Assembly (NCBI RefSeq): GCF_016741875.1
Contig: NZ_JAERRF010000011.1
Coordinates: 124,001 to 188,000 of the forward strand
Reading direction: 5' to 3'
Source: Streptomyces coffeae
GTDB lineage: Bacteria; Actinomycetota; Actinomycetes; Streptomycetales; Streptomycetaceae
Length of the DNA: 64,000 bases
The notes under the pieces were generated by a model. The model searched no databases, was not told the DNA's origin, and was given only the letters and a program-made list of their open reading frames with translations. Of the stretch, positions 36,869-47,800 are shown piece after piece. Position 1 is the first letter of the stretch, and each line of letters opens with the position of its first letter. The position numbers were made by a program, and so were the translations under genes.

Positions 36869-37120
36869 TCACCACCCCTCCAGCGGAGGGGTGGTGTTGG
36901 TCGGCGGCGCCGTCCACGGCTCGACGATCGCCGCCCACACGCTGAACGCGAGGATCGCGGCGAACAGCAGCACCCAGCCGACGGTGCGTACCGCGCGGTG
37001 GCGGCGGAGGATCCGCCGCCCTCGGCCGGCCGCCCGGTCCGCCAGGTCCGGGGGCAGCAGCGGGTGCGGGCCCTCCATCATCCGGCGGACCTCGTCCTCC
37101 TTGCGGTCCCAGGCGCTCAT
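36869..37120 (-). CDS. Small single-pass membrane protein beside a sigma factor
   Basis: An 83-residue protein with an N-terminal charged part (DRKEDEVRRMMEGPHPLLPPDLADRAAGRGRRILRRHRAVR) and one membrane segment (TVGWVLLFAAILAFSVWAAIV, about 46-66). The ATG overlaps the stop of the sigma-factor gene by 4 bp, so the two are coupled. An anti-sigma or membrane-tether role is a plausible inference from that arrangement; no anti-sigma motif is visible. Confidence 0.7.
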   Translation of the reverse strand: MSAWDRKEDEVRRMMEGPHPLLPPDLADRAAGRGRRILRRHRAVRTVGWVLLFAAILAFSVWAAIVEPWTAPPTNTTPPLEGW

Positions 37121-37665
37121 GGGCCCGTTCCCGCCGCCCCGGCCGCCTTGGGGGCGCCTGCGGGTGTGCCCGTCGTCGCATCCGTTGCCGTGTCCCCGCG
37201 CCGTGGCGGTGATGGCTGCCGTGGCACCCCGCTGCGCATCACCGACACCGCGCGGGTGCAGATCGCCCGTACCCGCTCGACCGGGAGCCCGAGCGCGGCG
37301 GCCGTCTGCTCCTCGGCCACGCCCTCGTAGAGCCGCAGCACCAGCACCAGCCGTTCGCGCGGGGCGAGCCGGTCCAGGGTGCCGCCGCGCGGACGTCGGT
37401 AGTGATGGCCGCCGCGGGCGAAGAGGGCGGCAAGCTCCATACGGGTGCGGTCGTACGGATCCTCACCGCGCAGCCGGTCCCAGCGGGCGTACGTGCGCGC
37501 GAGCGCGGCGGTCAGCAGGTGCTGGGCGGCGGTGGTGTCCCGCGTCGGTCGTTCCCCCGTGAGCAGCGTGGCCGCATGCAGCAGCCGGCCACCCGCGCCC
37601 GCGACGAATGCCTCGAACTCCCGGGCCCGGCGGCTCTCCCGTGCTGCCCGCCGTTCTCGCACCAC
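37117..37665 (-). CDS. SigE-family ECF-like sigma factor
   Basis: A 182-residue ECF-type sigma factor of the SigE group common in Streptomyces. Region 2 is REFEAFVAGAGGRLLHAATLLTG...AAQHLLTAALARTYARWDRL, and region 4 is LDRLAPRERLVLVLRLYEGVAEEQTAAALGLPVERVRAICTRAVSVMR. The acidic/aromatic region-2 core is poorer than in classical ECF factors. A Pro/Ala/Thr-rich tail ends it. GTG 37665 follows GGAGG. It is coupled to the small membrane protein downstream. Confidence 0.85.
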   Translation of the reverse strand: MVRERRAARESRRAREFEAFVAGAGGRLLHAATLLTGERPTRDTTAAQHLLTAALARTYARWDRLRGEDPYDRTRMELAALFARGGHHYRRPRGGTLDRLAPRERLVLVLRLYEGVAEEQTAAALGLPVERVRAICTRAVSVMRSGVPRQPSPPRRGDTATDATTGTPAGAPKAAGAAGTGP

Positions 37666-37806
37666 GCCTCCGCCTCCCCGTTCCTTTAGGACACGGCAGG
37701 CACGGGCGCGCGGTCAAGAGGTCTGCCGCCGGTGCATGACGGTCCGCTGGGCGGGCGCGGTGGGCCCCAGCGGTGTCCGCGGTGTCCGCGGTGGGCGCGG
37801 TGGACC

Positions 37807-38355
37807 TCAGGAGGCGGGCGCGGCCTGCGGCACGGCGTTGTGCGTGGTCTGCGGCAACGGGCTGCTCGGGTCCTGGACCAGCGTGTTGTGCGCGGCGGAG
37901 AGGGCGCCGTTGAAACGGGTCAGCAGGTCGCAGAACACATCGCGCTCGTCCTCGGTCCAGCCCGCGGTCACCTGGGCCATCAGCTCACGCCGGGAGGAGC
38001 GGACCTCCTCCAGCCGGGCCTTGCCGCGAGGGGAGAGCTGGAGGACGACCGCGCGGCCGTCCTCGGGGTGCGAGGTGCGCTTGACCATGCCGGAGTCGAC
38101 CAGCGGGGCAACCTGGCGGGTCACGGTGGACGAGTCGATGCCCATGCCTCCGGCGAGTGCCTTGACTCCCATCGGGCCTTCCTGGTCAAGCCGGTTGAGC
38201 AGCAGATAGGCGGCTCGGTCCATGGAGTTGCGGACCTGTCCGACGCCGCCGAGGCGGGTCTGTTCCGCGCGGCGTGCGAAGACGGCGACCTGATGCTGGA
38301 GGGAATCCAGTACGCCTGTGTTGAGTTGAGTCGTCATGTCCGATTGGGTGGGCAT
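37807..38355 (-). CDS. MarR-family regulator
   Basis: A 182-residue MarR regulator with the winged-helix core (AAYLLLNRLDQEGPMGVKALAGGMGIDSSTVTRQVAPLVDSGMVKRTSHPEDGRAVVLQLSPRGKARLEEVRSSRRELM). It begins at ATG 38355; ATG 38337 is an alternative, and neither has a clear ribosome site. It is divergent from ilvA across 402 bp that contain direct repeats. The usual ligands are phenolic or oxidising compounds; the target is unknown. Confidence 0.92.
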   Translation of the reverse strand: MPTQSDMTTQLNTGVLDSLQHQVAVFARRAEQTRLGGVGQVRNSMDRAAYLLLNRLDQEGPMGVKALAGGMGIDSSTVTRQVAPLVDSGMVKRTSHPEDGRAVVLQLSPRGKARLEEVRSSRRELMAQVTAGWTEDERDVFCDLLTRFNGALSAAHNTLVQDPSSPLPQTTHNAVPQAAPAS

Positions 38356-38757
38356 GGCCTAGGGCTCACTTCATGCGGTGGTCTGTGGGATGTGGCACAG
38401 AGTACGCGGCCGGGGCCCCGCCCGTACGGGAGCTGCAAAAACCTGCCGTCCCCCATGCACCCCTATCGGCCGCCGCCCTGTGCCGTGACAGAGGGTTATG
38501 CCTGGTGGAGCGGGTGGAGCGGCCGCATGGCGCGGTGGTTGGACCTGTGGCGGCGGGTTTCCGGCAGGTTCCGGCCGGTCCGGCTCGCGGGCCCGGAACG
38601 CGGTTCCGTTGGCGCGATGCGGTCACGGTGGACGCGATGCCGTGACGCGATGCGGTCACGGTGGACGCGGTGTGGTGACGGTGGAACGCCGTGCTGTCGG
38701 TGTCGGCGGGCACCGCCCCGATCCGCCCTCGCGGCGACAAGCTGTAAGACTGGGGCC
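38356..38757. repeat. 402-bp gap with 23-bp direct repeats before ilvA
   Basis: No gene is supported. An exact 23-bp direct repeat, beginning GCGATGCGGTCACGGTGG, occurs at 38614-38636 and 38647-38669 (33 bp apart), with a degraded third copy just after. They lie about 90-145 bp before the ilvA start and could form part of its control region or be a mutable array. Confidence 0.6.
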
Positions 38758-40017
38758 ATGGCTCCACGACCCGGCGACGAGGACGGGCCCCACACCGCCC
38801 CGCGCACCGCACCCTCCGTGATCACGCTCGACGATGTGCGCAAGGCACAGAAAATGCTGTCGGGGGTCTCCCGGGTGACCGCCCTGGAAGGCAGCCGCCA
38901 CCTCTCCTCCCTGGTCGGCGCCCCGGTGCAGCTCAAATGCGAGAACCTCCAGCGCACCGGCTCGTTCAAGCTGCGCGGCGGCTATGTGCGGATCGCGGGC
39001 CTGAGCCCCGAGGAGCGGGCGGCGGGTGTGGTCGCGGCGAGCGCCGGGAACCACGCGCAGGGTGTCGCGCTGGCCGCCTCGCTGCTGGGAGTGCGCTCGA
39101 CCGTCTTCATGCCGGAGGGCGCGCCGCTGCCGAAGATCGCGGCCACCCGGGACTACGGCGCCGAGGTGCGGCTGTGCGGCCAGATCGTGGACGAGACCAT
39201 GCGGGCGGCGCAGGAGTACGCCGAGCGTACGGGCGCGGTCTTCATCCACCCCTTCGACCACCCGGACATCATCGCGGGTCAGGGCACCGTGGGGCTGGAG
39301 ATCCTGGAGCAGTGCCCCGAGGTGCGCACCGTGGTGGTGGGGATCGGCGGCGGCGGTCTGGCGGCCGGGATCGCGGTCGCGGTGAAGACGCTGCGCCCGG
39401 ACGTACGGGTGGTGGGGGTGCAGGCGGAGGGCGCCGCGGCGTATCCGCCCTCGCTGGCCGCCGGACAGCCGGTGTCGATCGAAGCGCCGGTGACCATGGC
39501 CGACGGCATCAAGGTCGCGCGGCCGGGCGACGTTCCGTTCAGAATCATCGACGACTTGGTCGACGAGGTCCGTACGGTCACCGAAGACGAGCTCTCCAGC
39601 GCGCTGCTGCTGTGTCTGGAGCGGGCGAAGCTGGTGGTCGAGCCGGCGGGCGCGAGCCCGGTGGCCGCGCTGCTGTCGGCGCCGGAGTCGTTCGACGGTC
39701 CGGTGGTGGCGGTGCTCTCGGGCGGCAATGTGGATCCACTGCTGATGCAGCGGATCCTGCGGCACGGTATGGCCGCGGCGGGGCGCTATCTGTCGCTGCG
39801 GCTGCGGCTGACGGACCGGCCCGGCGCGCTGGCCTCGCTGCTGGGGGCGCTGTCGGTGGTGGACGCCAATGTCCTGGACGTCAGCCATGTCCGTACCAAT
39901 CCGCGGCTGGGGCTCAGCGAGGCGGAGGTCGAGCTGCACTTGGAGACGAAGGGGCCGGACCACTGCGACGAGGTGCGGGAGGCGCTGAGCGCAGCGGGCT
40001 ACAGGGTGATGGCCTGA
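38758..40017 (+). CDS. ilvA: Threonine ammonia-lyase (threonine dehydratase)
   Basis: A 419-residue PLP enzyme converting threonine to 2-oxobutanoate for isoleucine synthesis. The PLP lysine is in RTGSFKLRGGYVRI, the glycine-rich phosphate loop in GIGGGGLAAGIAVA, and a C-terminal ACT-like domain (LSLRLRLTDRPGALASLLGALSVVDANVLDVSHVRTNPRLGLSEAEVELHLETKG) gives the single-ACT form. That form is found in both biosynthetic and catabolic (TdcB-like) lineages. The length fits the shorter class. ATG 38758. Confidence 0.93.
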   Translation: MAPRPGDEDGPHTAPRTAPSVITLDDVRKAQKMLSGVSRVTALEGSRHLSSLVGAPVQLKCENLQRTGSFKLRGGYVRIAGLSPEERAAGVVAASAGNHAQGVALAASLLGVRSTVFMPEGAPLPKIAATRDYGAEVRLCGQIVDETMRAAQEYAERTGAVFIHPFDHPDIIAGQGTVGLEILEQCPEVRTVVVGIGGGGLAAGIAVAVKTLRPDVRVVGVQAEGAAAYPPSLAAGQPVSIEAPVTMADGIKVARPGDVPFRIIDDLVDEVRTVTEDELSSALLLCLERAKLVVEPAGASPVAALLSAPESFDGPVVAVLSGGNVDPLLMQRILRHGMAAAGRYLSLRLRLTDRPGALASLLGALSVVDANVLDVSHVRTNPRLGLSEAEVELHLETKGPDHCDEVREALSAAGYRVMA

Positions 40018-40378
40018 CGCCCGACGCCTGACGCCTGACCGCGGACGGCCGGGGGATCGTGCCCCCGGCCGCGGAGTGCCGTGCTCCGGGGGCCTGTTGG
40101 GGCTCGTTGGGGCGCGTGGGGGTTGGCCGGAGCTCGTTGGTGCCCGTTCGCCCTCGTGTGACCTGGGGGCTTACGACTGTCGCGTTGATGTTCGCCACAC
40201 GTATGTCGCGATGTATCGCGTCTACGCTATTCTTCTTATCTGCTTGCTGCCGCGCGCTGCACAAGTTGGCGGACCTATGCCTTGATTGAGGGGGCGCATC
40301 CGCCGTGGCGAAAAACAGTCGCTCACCGCGGCGTCAGACGATCTCCGTGGAACGACCCAACCTCCTGGGAGTGCCAAC
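40018..40378. promoter_or_regulatory. 361-bp gap with palindrome before the ABC exporter
   Basis: No gene is supported. At 40207-40220 the arms CGCGAT and ATCGCG are separated by GT; outer bases (CGTA... TACG, 40199-40226) continue the inverted repeat imperfectly. Such sites are typical of PadR- or TetR-type repressors of drug exporters. No such regulator gene lies next to it. Confidence 0.5.
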
Positions 40379-41433
<1,055 letters not shown>

Positions 41434-41434
<1 letters not shown>

Positions 41435-42297
41435 TGGCCGTCGTCGAGGAGACCGGTGCCACCGTCGCGGCGGCGCCTCGCCCGCGCGGCGGACCGCTGG
41501 CGTCCGTCCGCGACTCCCTGGTGGTCGCCAAGCGGAACCTGATCCGCATGCTGCGCATCCCGGAGATGGTGATTTTCGGCCTGATCCAGCCGGTGATGTT
41601 CGTGGTGCTGTTCAGCTATGTGTTCGGCGGCGCGATCATGATCCCGGGGCAGAGCAGCTCAGACGCGACTGTATATCGCGAGTATCTGATGGCCGGGATC
41701 TTCGCCCAGACCGTGACCTTCGCCACGGCGGGCGCGGGCGCCGGGATCGCCGACGATATGCACAAGGGTCTGATCGACCGCTTCCGCTCACTGCCGATGG
41801 CGCGCGGCGCGGTGCTCACCGGCCGTACGCTCGCGGATCTGGTGCAGACGGCGCTGACGGTGGTCGTGCTGGCGATCGTCGCGCTCATCGTGGGCTGGCG
41901 GGTCCACGACGGCATCCTGAACGCGCTCGGCGCCTTCGGTCTGCTGCTTCTGCTCGGTTACGCCTTCTCCTGGATCGGCGCGCTGATCGGGCTGTCCGTA
42001 CGGACCCCCGAGGCGGCCACGTCCGGCGGGCTGATCTGGCTGTTCCCGCTGACCTTCATCTCCAACGCCTTTGTGCCGTCCAGCCAGATGCCCGCCTTCC
42101 TCCAGCACGTCGCGGACTGGAACCCGTTCAGCGCCACGGTGCAGGCGTGCCGTGAGCTGTTCGGCAATCCGCAGGGCGTGGTCTCGGACGCCTGGCCCAT
42201 GCAGCACCCCGTCATTGCGTCGGTGCTCTGGTCGGTTGTGATCATCCTGGTCTTCCGGACGCTGTCGGTCCGCAAGTACCGCTCGGCCGCCGCCTGA
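41434..42297 (+). CDS. DrrB-type ABC-2 permease
   Basis: A 287-residue ABC-2 permease with six membrane segments (for example MVIFGLIQPVMFVVLFSYVFG, ALTVVVLAIVALIVGWRV, GLLLLLGYAFSWIGALIGLSV, LFPLTFISNAFVPSSQMP, ASVLWSVVIILVFRTLSV). It pairs with the ATPase, with which it shares a TGATG overlap. EATSGGLIW and similar loops are typical of DrrB. The gene ends at a strong terminator. Confidence 0.94.
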
Positions 42298-42331
42298 GCC
42301 GCGGTGGACACCGGAACCCCGGACAGCGGAG

Positions 42332-42359
42332 AGCCCCGGCCGTGGCGACGGCCGGGGCT
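42332..42359. terminator. Bidirectional hairpin terminator between exporter and greA
   Basis: A perfect 12-bp stem (AGCCCCGGCCGT with its complement) and a 4-base loop, followed by TCTC, between the convergent permease and greA genes. Confidence 0.8.
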
Positions 42360-42388
42360 TCTCGCGGTGTCCGTGGGGCGAGGGGCGC

Positions 42389-42886
42389 TCAGCCCTGGTA
42401 CGGCTTGGCCTCCAGGATCCGCACCGAAGCGGTGCGGCCGTTGGGCAGTTCGTACTCGGCGTCCTGGCCGACCTTCTTGCCGGTCACACCCGAGCCCAGC
42501 GGGGACTGCGGCGAGTAGGTCTCAATGTCCGAGCTCGCGTACTCACGGGAGGCGAGCAGGAAGGTCAGGGTGTCGTCCGGATCGCCGTCGAAGGCGATCG
42601 TGACCACCATGCCGGGGGCGACCACACCGGTGTCCGCGGGTGCCTCGCCGACCTTCGCCTGCTCCAGGAGCTGCGTCAGCTGACGCACCCGGAGCTCCTG
42701 CTTGCCCTGCTCTTCCTTCGCGGCGTGGTAACCGCCGTTCTCCCGGAGGTCACCCTCCTCCCGGGCGGCCTCGATCTTCTTGGCGATCTCGATACGTGCG
42801 GGACCCGACAGGTACTCCAGCTCGGCCTTGAGCTGGTCGTACGCCTCCTGGGTCAGCCAGGTGACGTTCTCGCTGGTCTGGGTCAC
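42389..42886 (-). CDS. greA: Transcription elongation factor GreA
   Basis: A 165-residue GreA. The N-terminal coiled coil (TQEAYDQLKAELEYLSGPARIEIAKKIEAAREEGDLRENGGYHAAKEEQGKQELRVRQL) bears the acidic pair in GDLREN that promotes RNA cleavage in stalled polymerase; the C-terminal domain is FKBP-like (SPLGSGVTGKKVGQDAEYELPNGRTASVRIL). The start is GTG 42886 after GAGGAG. It is divergent from none; the DUF4307 gene follows on the same strand. Confidence 0.96.
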   Translation of the reverse strand: MTQTSENVTWLTQEAYDQLKAELEYLSGPARIEIAKKIEAAREEGDLRENGGYHAAKEEQGKQELRVRQLTQLLEQAKVGEAPADTGVVAPGMVVTIAFDGDPDDTLTFLLASREYASSDIETYSPQSPLGSGVTGKKVGQDAEYELPNGRTASVRILEAKPYQG

Positions 42887-43124
42887 AGGTGCTCCTCGTC
42901 GGTGCTGGGAATACAAATGAACGCCCTACTCAGAAGGGTGCGCCTTCAAAGCCGGGCGAAACCACGAGCCTAACAATTCCGGCTGGAAACGGGGAGGAGG
43001 GAACTGGGCGGAATGCGGAGGAAACCCGTCAGCCCTGGTCAGATCGCACTCCGCTCACCGACACGTACCGTCCGTCTATCGGGCACCTGGTCGGCGGCGG
43101 CCCCGCTCGGCCTTCCGGGGCGGT

Positions 43125-43535
43125 TCAGCTGCCCGAAGCGGCTTCGCAGTCGACGAGCTCGGCACTGGTGGCACGCCCCGTGGTGCGCACGGTGACGACC
43201 TTGACGAGCTCGTCCTCACGCTGGGCGAAGGTGAAGTCCTTGCGGCCCACCTCGGCGTGGTCCTTGTCCAGGGTACGCAGCGTACAGACACCGGTGGTGT
43301 CCTGGTCCTTGATGACTTCCAGCCGGACCTCGACGGCGTCGTCCGCGACCACCTGGAAACCGAGCACCCGGCCGCTGACGTCCTCGCCGGTGATGTAGGC
43401 GTATCCGAGCCAGGAGATCAGGGCGAGCAGCCCGGCGCCGAGCACCGCGCCCACGATTTTCAGCGTGCGGTCGGCGCGTGCGTCGGCCGACCGGCCGTAG
43501 CGCCCGTCGGGCAGGCCATCGCGCACCGCGGCCAT
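43125..43535 (-). CDS. DUF4307 membrane protein
   Basis: A 136-residue DUF4307 protein. One membrane segment (IVGAVLGAGLLALISWLGYAYI, about 27-48) is followed by a beta-rich extracytoplasmic domain with one Cys pair (VCTLRTLDKDHAEVGRKDFTF... and AELVDCEAASGS). The order greA, DUF4307, mca is conserved from Streptomyces to Mycobacterium (Rv1080c-Rv1082). Function unknown. Confidence 0.88.
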   Translation of the reverse strand: MAAVRDGLPDGRYGRSADARADRTLKIVGAVLGAGLLALISWLGYAYITGEDVSGRVLGFQVVADDAVEVRLEVIKDQDTTGVCTLRTLDKDHAEVGRKDFTFAQREDELVKVVTVRTTGRATSAELVDCEAASGS

Positions 43536-43630
43536 GATCCTTCCTCCTGCTGGGGGGACTCGGAATTATTCGACCCCGCTGTGGGTCACTATAGAAGCCG
43601 TCTTCCACGACGAATCACTGAGGATCGAAC

Positions 43631-44503
43631 TTGACTGAGCAGCTGCGTTTGATGGCCGTGCACGCGCACCCGGACGACGAGTCGAGCAAGGGCGCGGCCA
43701 CCATGGCCAAGTACGTGTCCGAGGGGGTGGACGTGCTGGTCGCGACCTGCACAGGCGGTGAGCGCGGCTCCATCCTCAACCCCAAGCTCCAGGGGGATCC
43801 TTATATCGAGGAGCACATCCACGAGGTCCGCGCCAAGGAGATGGACGAGGCGCGCGAGATCCTCGGCGTGAAGCAGGAATGGCTGGGCTTCGTGGACTCC
43901 GGGCTGCCCGAGGGTGACCCGCTGCCGCCACTGCCCGAGGGCTGCTTCGCGCTCCAGGATGTGGAGGAGGCGGCGGGCCGGCTGGTGAAGCTGATCCGTG
44001 CCTTCAAGCCGCAGGTGATCACCACCTATGACGAGAACGGGGGCTATCCGCACCCCGACCACATCATGACCCACAAGATCTCGATGGTGGCCTTCGAGGC
44101 TGCCGGTGACCCCGAGCGCTACCCCGAGGCCGGGGAGCCGTGGCAGCCGCAGAAGCTCTACTACAACCAGGGCTTCAACCGGCCGCGCACGGTCGCGCTG
44201 CACGAGGCGCTGCTGGCCCGGGGGCTGGAGTCGCCGTACGGGGAGTGGCTGGAGCGCTGGAAGGACTTCGGGCGGCCCGAGCGCACCCTGACCACATATG
44301 TGCCGTGCGCCGACTACTTCGAGATCCGCGACAAGGCGCTGATCGCGCACCGTACGCAGATCGACCCCGACGGCGGCTGGTTCCGGGTCCCGATGGACGT
44401 CCAGAAGGAGGTCTGGCCGACGGAGGAGTACGAGCTCGCCAAGTCGCTCGTGGATACCTCCCTACCCGAGGACGACCTCTTCGCGGGCATCCGCAACAAT
44501 TGA
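43631..44503 (+). CDS. mca: Mycothiol conjugate amidase
   Basis: A 290-residue zinc amidase of the Mca/MshB family that cleaves mycothiol adducts of electrophiles so the toxin is excreted as a mercapturate. The zinc residues are in HAHPDDESSKGA (His, Asp) and in GGYPHPDH; the SILNPKLQGDPYIEEHIHEVRAKEM and EWLGFVDSGLPEGDP regions distinguish Mca from MshB. TTG 43631 is the likely start, ahead of TEQLRLMAVHAHPDDES. Mycothiol is an actinobacterial thiol, so this gene fixes the phylum. Confidence 0.95.
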   Translation: MTEQLRLMAVHAHPDDESSKGAATMAKYVSEGVDVLVATCTGGERGSILNPKLQGDPYIEEHIHEVRAKEMDEAREILGVKQEWLGFVDSGLPEGDPLPPLPEGCFALQDVEEAAGRLVKLIRAFKPQVITTYDENGGYPHPDHIMTHKISMVAFEAAGDPERYPEAGEPWQPQKLYYNQGFNRPRTVALHEALLARGLESPYGEWLERWKDFGRPERTLTTYVPCADYFEIRDKALIAHRTQIDPDGGWFRVPMDVQKEVWPTEEYELAKSLVDTSLPEDDLFAGIRNN

Positions 44504-44507
44504 CCGC

Positions 44508-44753
44508 ATGATGAGCGCGACCAGCACCCTCGCCGTAACGCATCTCGTCCCGCTCGCCAAGGAGCTGGACGAGAACAAGGTGACTCCGGGCGTCCTCGGT
44601 TTCATCGTCTTCGCACTGATCGGCGGCGCGGTGTGGCTGCTGATGAAGTCCATGAACAAGCACATGAACAAGGTGGACTTCGAGGAGGGCCCGGAGCCCG
44701 CCAAGGCCGCGGCCCCCGCCGCCGACCGTCCCAAGGGCGAAAGCCCGGCCTGA
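44508..44753 (+). CDS. Small membrane protein after mca
   Basis: An 81-residue protein with one membrane segment (GVLGFIVFALIGGAVWLLM, about 28-46) and a Lys/Ala/Glu-rich cytoplasmic tail. It starts 4 bp after the mca stop, so it is co-transcribed with it, and sits in the position of Rv1083 in the mycobacterial block. Function unknown. Confidence 0.8.
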   Translation: MMSATSTLAVTHLVPLAKELDENKVTPGVLGFIVFALIGGAVWLLMKSMNKHMNKVDFEEGPEPAKAAAPAADRPKGESPA

Positions 44754-44765
44754 CCCGGAGCGGCC

Positions 44766-44798
44766 CTGGCCGCCGAGGCCCGTCGGCCGGGCGGCCAG
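44766..44798. terminator. Hairpin terminator after mca unit
   Basis: A perfect 9-bp stem (CTGGCCGCC with GGCGGCCAG) around a 15-base loop, between the small membrane protein and the convergent STAND gene. Confidence 0.6.
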
Positions 44799-44877
44799 AG
44801 GCCCGGGAGGGCCGCGTCCGCGCGGGCGGGCGCGGGTGTCCTGCGCCGGACGAGCCCGGGCGGCCCGCCCGCACCGG

Positions 44878-47800
44878 TCAGGGGCGGGATGTGTTCGGCA
44901 GCACCGCCATGACCTCGCGGGAGTGGCGGCTCGGGACCATGCCGAGCTGCCACGCCTGCCAGCCCGTCTCGGGCTCCACTCCGCGCTCCAGCACCAGCGC
45001 GAACGCGTCCACACACCCCTCCAGCCGGGTGTCTCCGGGCGTGCCCTGCTCGCGGAGCTCACGGCGGAGCTCCGCCAGCTCCTCCTGGGCCACCGCGGTG
45101 CCGATCACGGAGCCGCCCGCCGAGGCGAACGGCAGCAGGGTGCAGCGCAGGAACCGGGCCCAGGAGCGGCCGCGCCGGTCGCCGTATCCGGCGAACAGCG
45201 CGGCCGCCTCGTCGATCAGCTCCAGCGCCTGAGCCGCCTTGCCGTTGCCCGCGTCGATCACGGCCAGCTCCACACAGGACCATGCCTCGCCATGAGCCAC
45301 TCCCACCCGGCGGAAGTCCTGCCGCGCGTCCTGGAGCAGCTGCCGGGCGAATCCGCTGTTGCGCAGGGAACCGGTCTGCGCCGCCCGGAGATCGCGGGTG
45401 ACCCGCGCCGAGTGGTGCCTGGCGCACGCCAGCCCGTACGCATCCCGCATCCGGCTGAACATCGTGCGCGCCCGCTCCAGCTCGCGCACCGCCGAATCGT
45501 GATCGCCGCGCTCCTCCAGCGCCTGGCCCAGGTGGTACAGCGTCCATGCCTCGCCGCGCGCGTCCTCGTTCTCCCGGTGGCGGGAGAGGGCCTGGCGGAG
45601 CTGGTCGACGGCGACCGTCGCCTCGCCGTCCACCAGCCGGGCACGGGCCAGCTGGGTCAGCGCCCATGCCTCGCCGCGCTGGTCGTGGGTGGTGCTGTAC
45701 GCGTCCAGCGCCTCCCGCAGCTCGGCCTCCGCGCGTGCCACCTCGCCCATCCGCAGACAGGCCTGGCCGAGCTGGAAGTGGGCCCACGCCTGGCCGTGCA
45801 GACTCTCGCTCTCCCGGTGCAGCTCCAGGGCCCCGGTGAGCAGCTCCAGCGCCTCGGCGAGCCGACCGCGGTCGCGCTCGACAGCGGCCAGGGCGTGCAT
45901 CGTCCAGCCGCGGTCCCCGCGCAGCTCCTCGGCGGACTGGAGCGACAGCGCCTCGCCCAGCTTCGCCGCGGCCTCCGCGAGCTGGCCCTGATGGTGCAGG
46001 GTGATGCCCAGGCTGCACAGCGCGCGGGCCGCCCCCGCCTCGTGCTGGGCCTCGAAATACAGGTCCACCACCGAGGACAGGGTGGTGCGCGCCTGGTCCA
46101 GCTCGCCGAGCTGGCGAGCGGCGATACCGGTGCGCCACTGCACGGAGCGCACCAGCAGCCCCTGGTCGACGGCCTGGGTCAGCTCGCTGATCTCGCCCAG
46201 CCGGTAGAGATCGCCGCGCAGCAGGCAGTAGTCGCAGAGGGCGCCCAGGAGGTGCAGCACCGCGGACTGGTCCACACCCTCCGCATGGCGCAGCGCCGCC
46301 GTGATGAAGCTGGATTCGTCGTCCAGCCAGCGCAACGCGGATTCCAGTGAGGTGAACCCATGGCCCGCGCCCTTGGCGAAGATGTCGGCGCGGGTGGACG
46401 TCTTGCCGTCGACCAGCCGGATCACCGAGTCGGCCAGCTCGGCATAGCTGCGGATCAGCCGCTCCTGGGCGGCGGTGCGCTGCTCCGGCTCCTCCTCGTC
46501 CAGCAGGCGGGCCTGGGCGAAGCTCCGCACCACGTCATGCAGGCGGTAGCGGCTGCCCCGCACATGCTGGATCAGCCCGGCGCGGCCGAGCGCCTTCAGA
46601 TGGCGCGCCGCCTCCTGCTCATCGGTGGCCAGCAGCGCGGCGGCGGCCGCCGCGCCCAGACTGGCCCGCCCGGCCAGCGCCAGTCGGCGCAGCAGCCGCC
46701 GGGCGCCGTCCTGCTGGTCGGTGTAGCGCAGCCACAGGGTGCGCTCGACGGCGCCGACCGGGCCGTACGCCTCGAGCTCGGTGACCAGGGCGGCGGGGGT
46801 GCGCAGGCCCAGGGAGGAGCCCGCGATCCGCAGCGCCAGCGGCAGCCGCCCGCACAGCTCCGCGATCCGCTCGACGGACTGCGCGTCATACGGCCCGGCC
46901 CCCGCGGGCTCCTCGGCGGAGGCCCGCAGCAGCTCCTCGGCGCCCGGCTCGTCCAGCGGGCCCACCTCCAGCCGGTGCACCCAGGCGGCCAGATCGGCGG
47001 GCAGGGTGAGCGGGGTGCGCGAGGTGACCAGGATCAGGCTGTCGGACCGCTCGGGAACCAGCGTGCGCACCTGCTCGGCGTCGCTGGCGTCGTCCAGCAC
47101 GATGGTGACGGGCAGCCCGGTCAGATGCTGGTGATACAGCTCGGTGAGCCGCTTGACGTGCTGGTCCTGGGTGGAGCGCTCGCGGAACAGCAGCTGGTCC
47201 CGGGGCGCGCCCAGCCGGTTCAGCAGATGCAGCAGGGCGTCACGGGTCGGCAGCGGGGACTGCTCGGCGCTGTCACCGCGCAGATCCACCAGGCATGCGC
47301 CGCGGAACTGGTCCCGCAGATGGTGCGCCGCCCGCACGGCCAGCATGGTGCGGCCCGAGCCCGGCGGCCCCTCCAGCAGCACCACGGTGGGCCTGGTCTC
47401 GGTGCTCGCCCGCGCCTGCCGCACCCACTGCGCGATCTGGGTGATCTGGGCGCGGCGCCCGGCGAACGGGCCGTCCGCCTCGGGGAGATGGGCGAAGGAC
47501 TGCTCCAGCACGGTACGTCTGCGGGCCGCCTGGCTGCGGTCGGCGCCGCGCAGCGGCGGCGCCTGCCCGGTGGGGGAGGAGACGCGCTTCGATCCGCCGC
47601 CGCCCTGGCGGGTGGCGGCCGTGGTCATCCGGTGCTGGTCGATGAACGGGCGGATGCCCCGCACCTCGACCGCCGTGAGCCACTGGAGCCGCAGCTGCTC
47701 GGCGCCGCCGGGCTGATGGCGCAGGGCCGCCTGGCGGTGGGCCGCGGGCCAGTGCGCCGCGGTGAGCTTGAGGACCGCGGCGGCCGACCCGGCCACCGCC

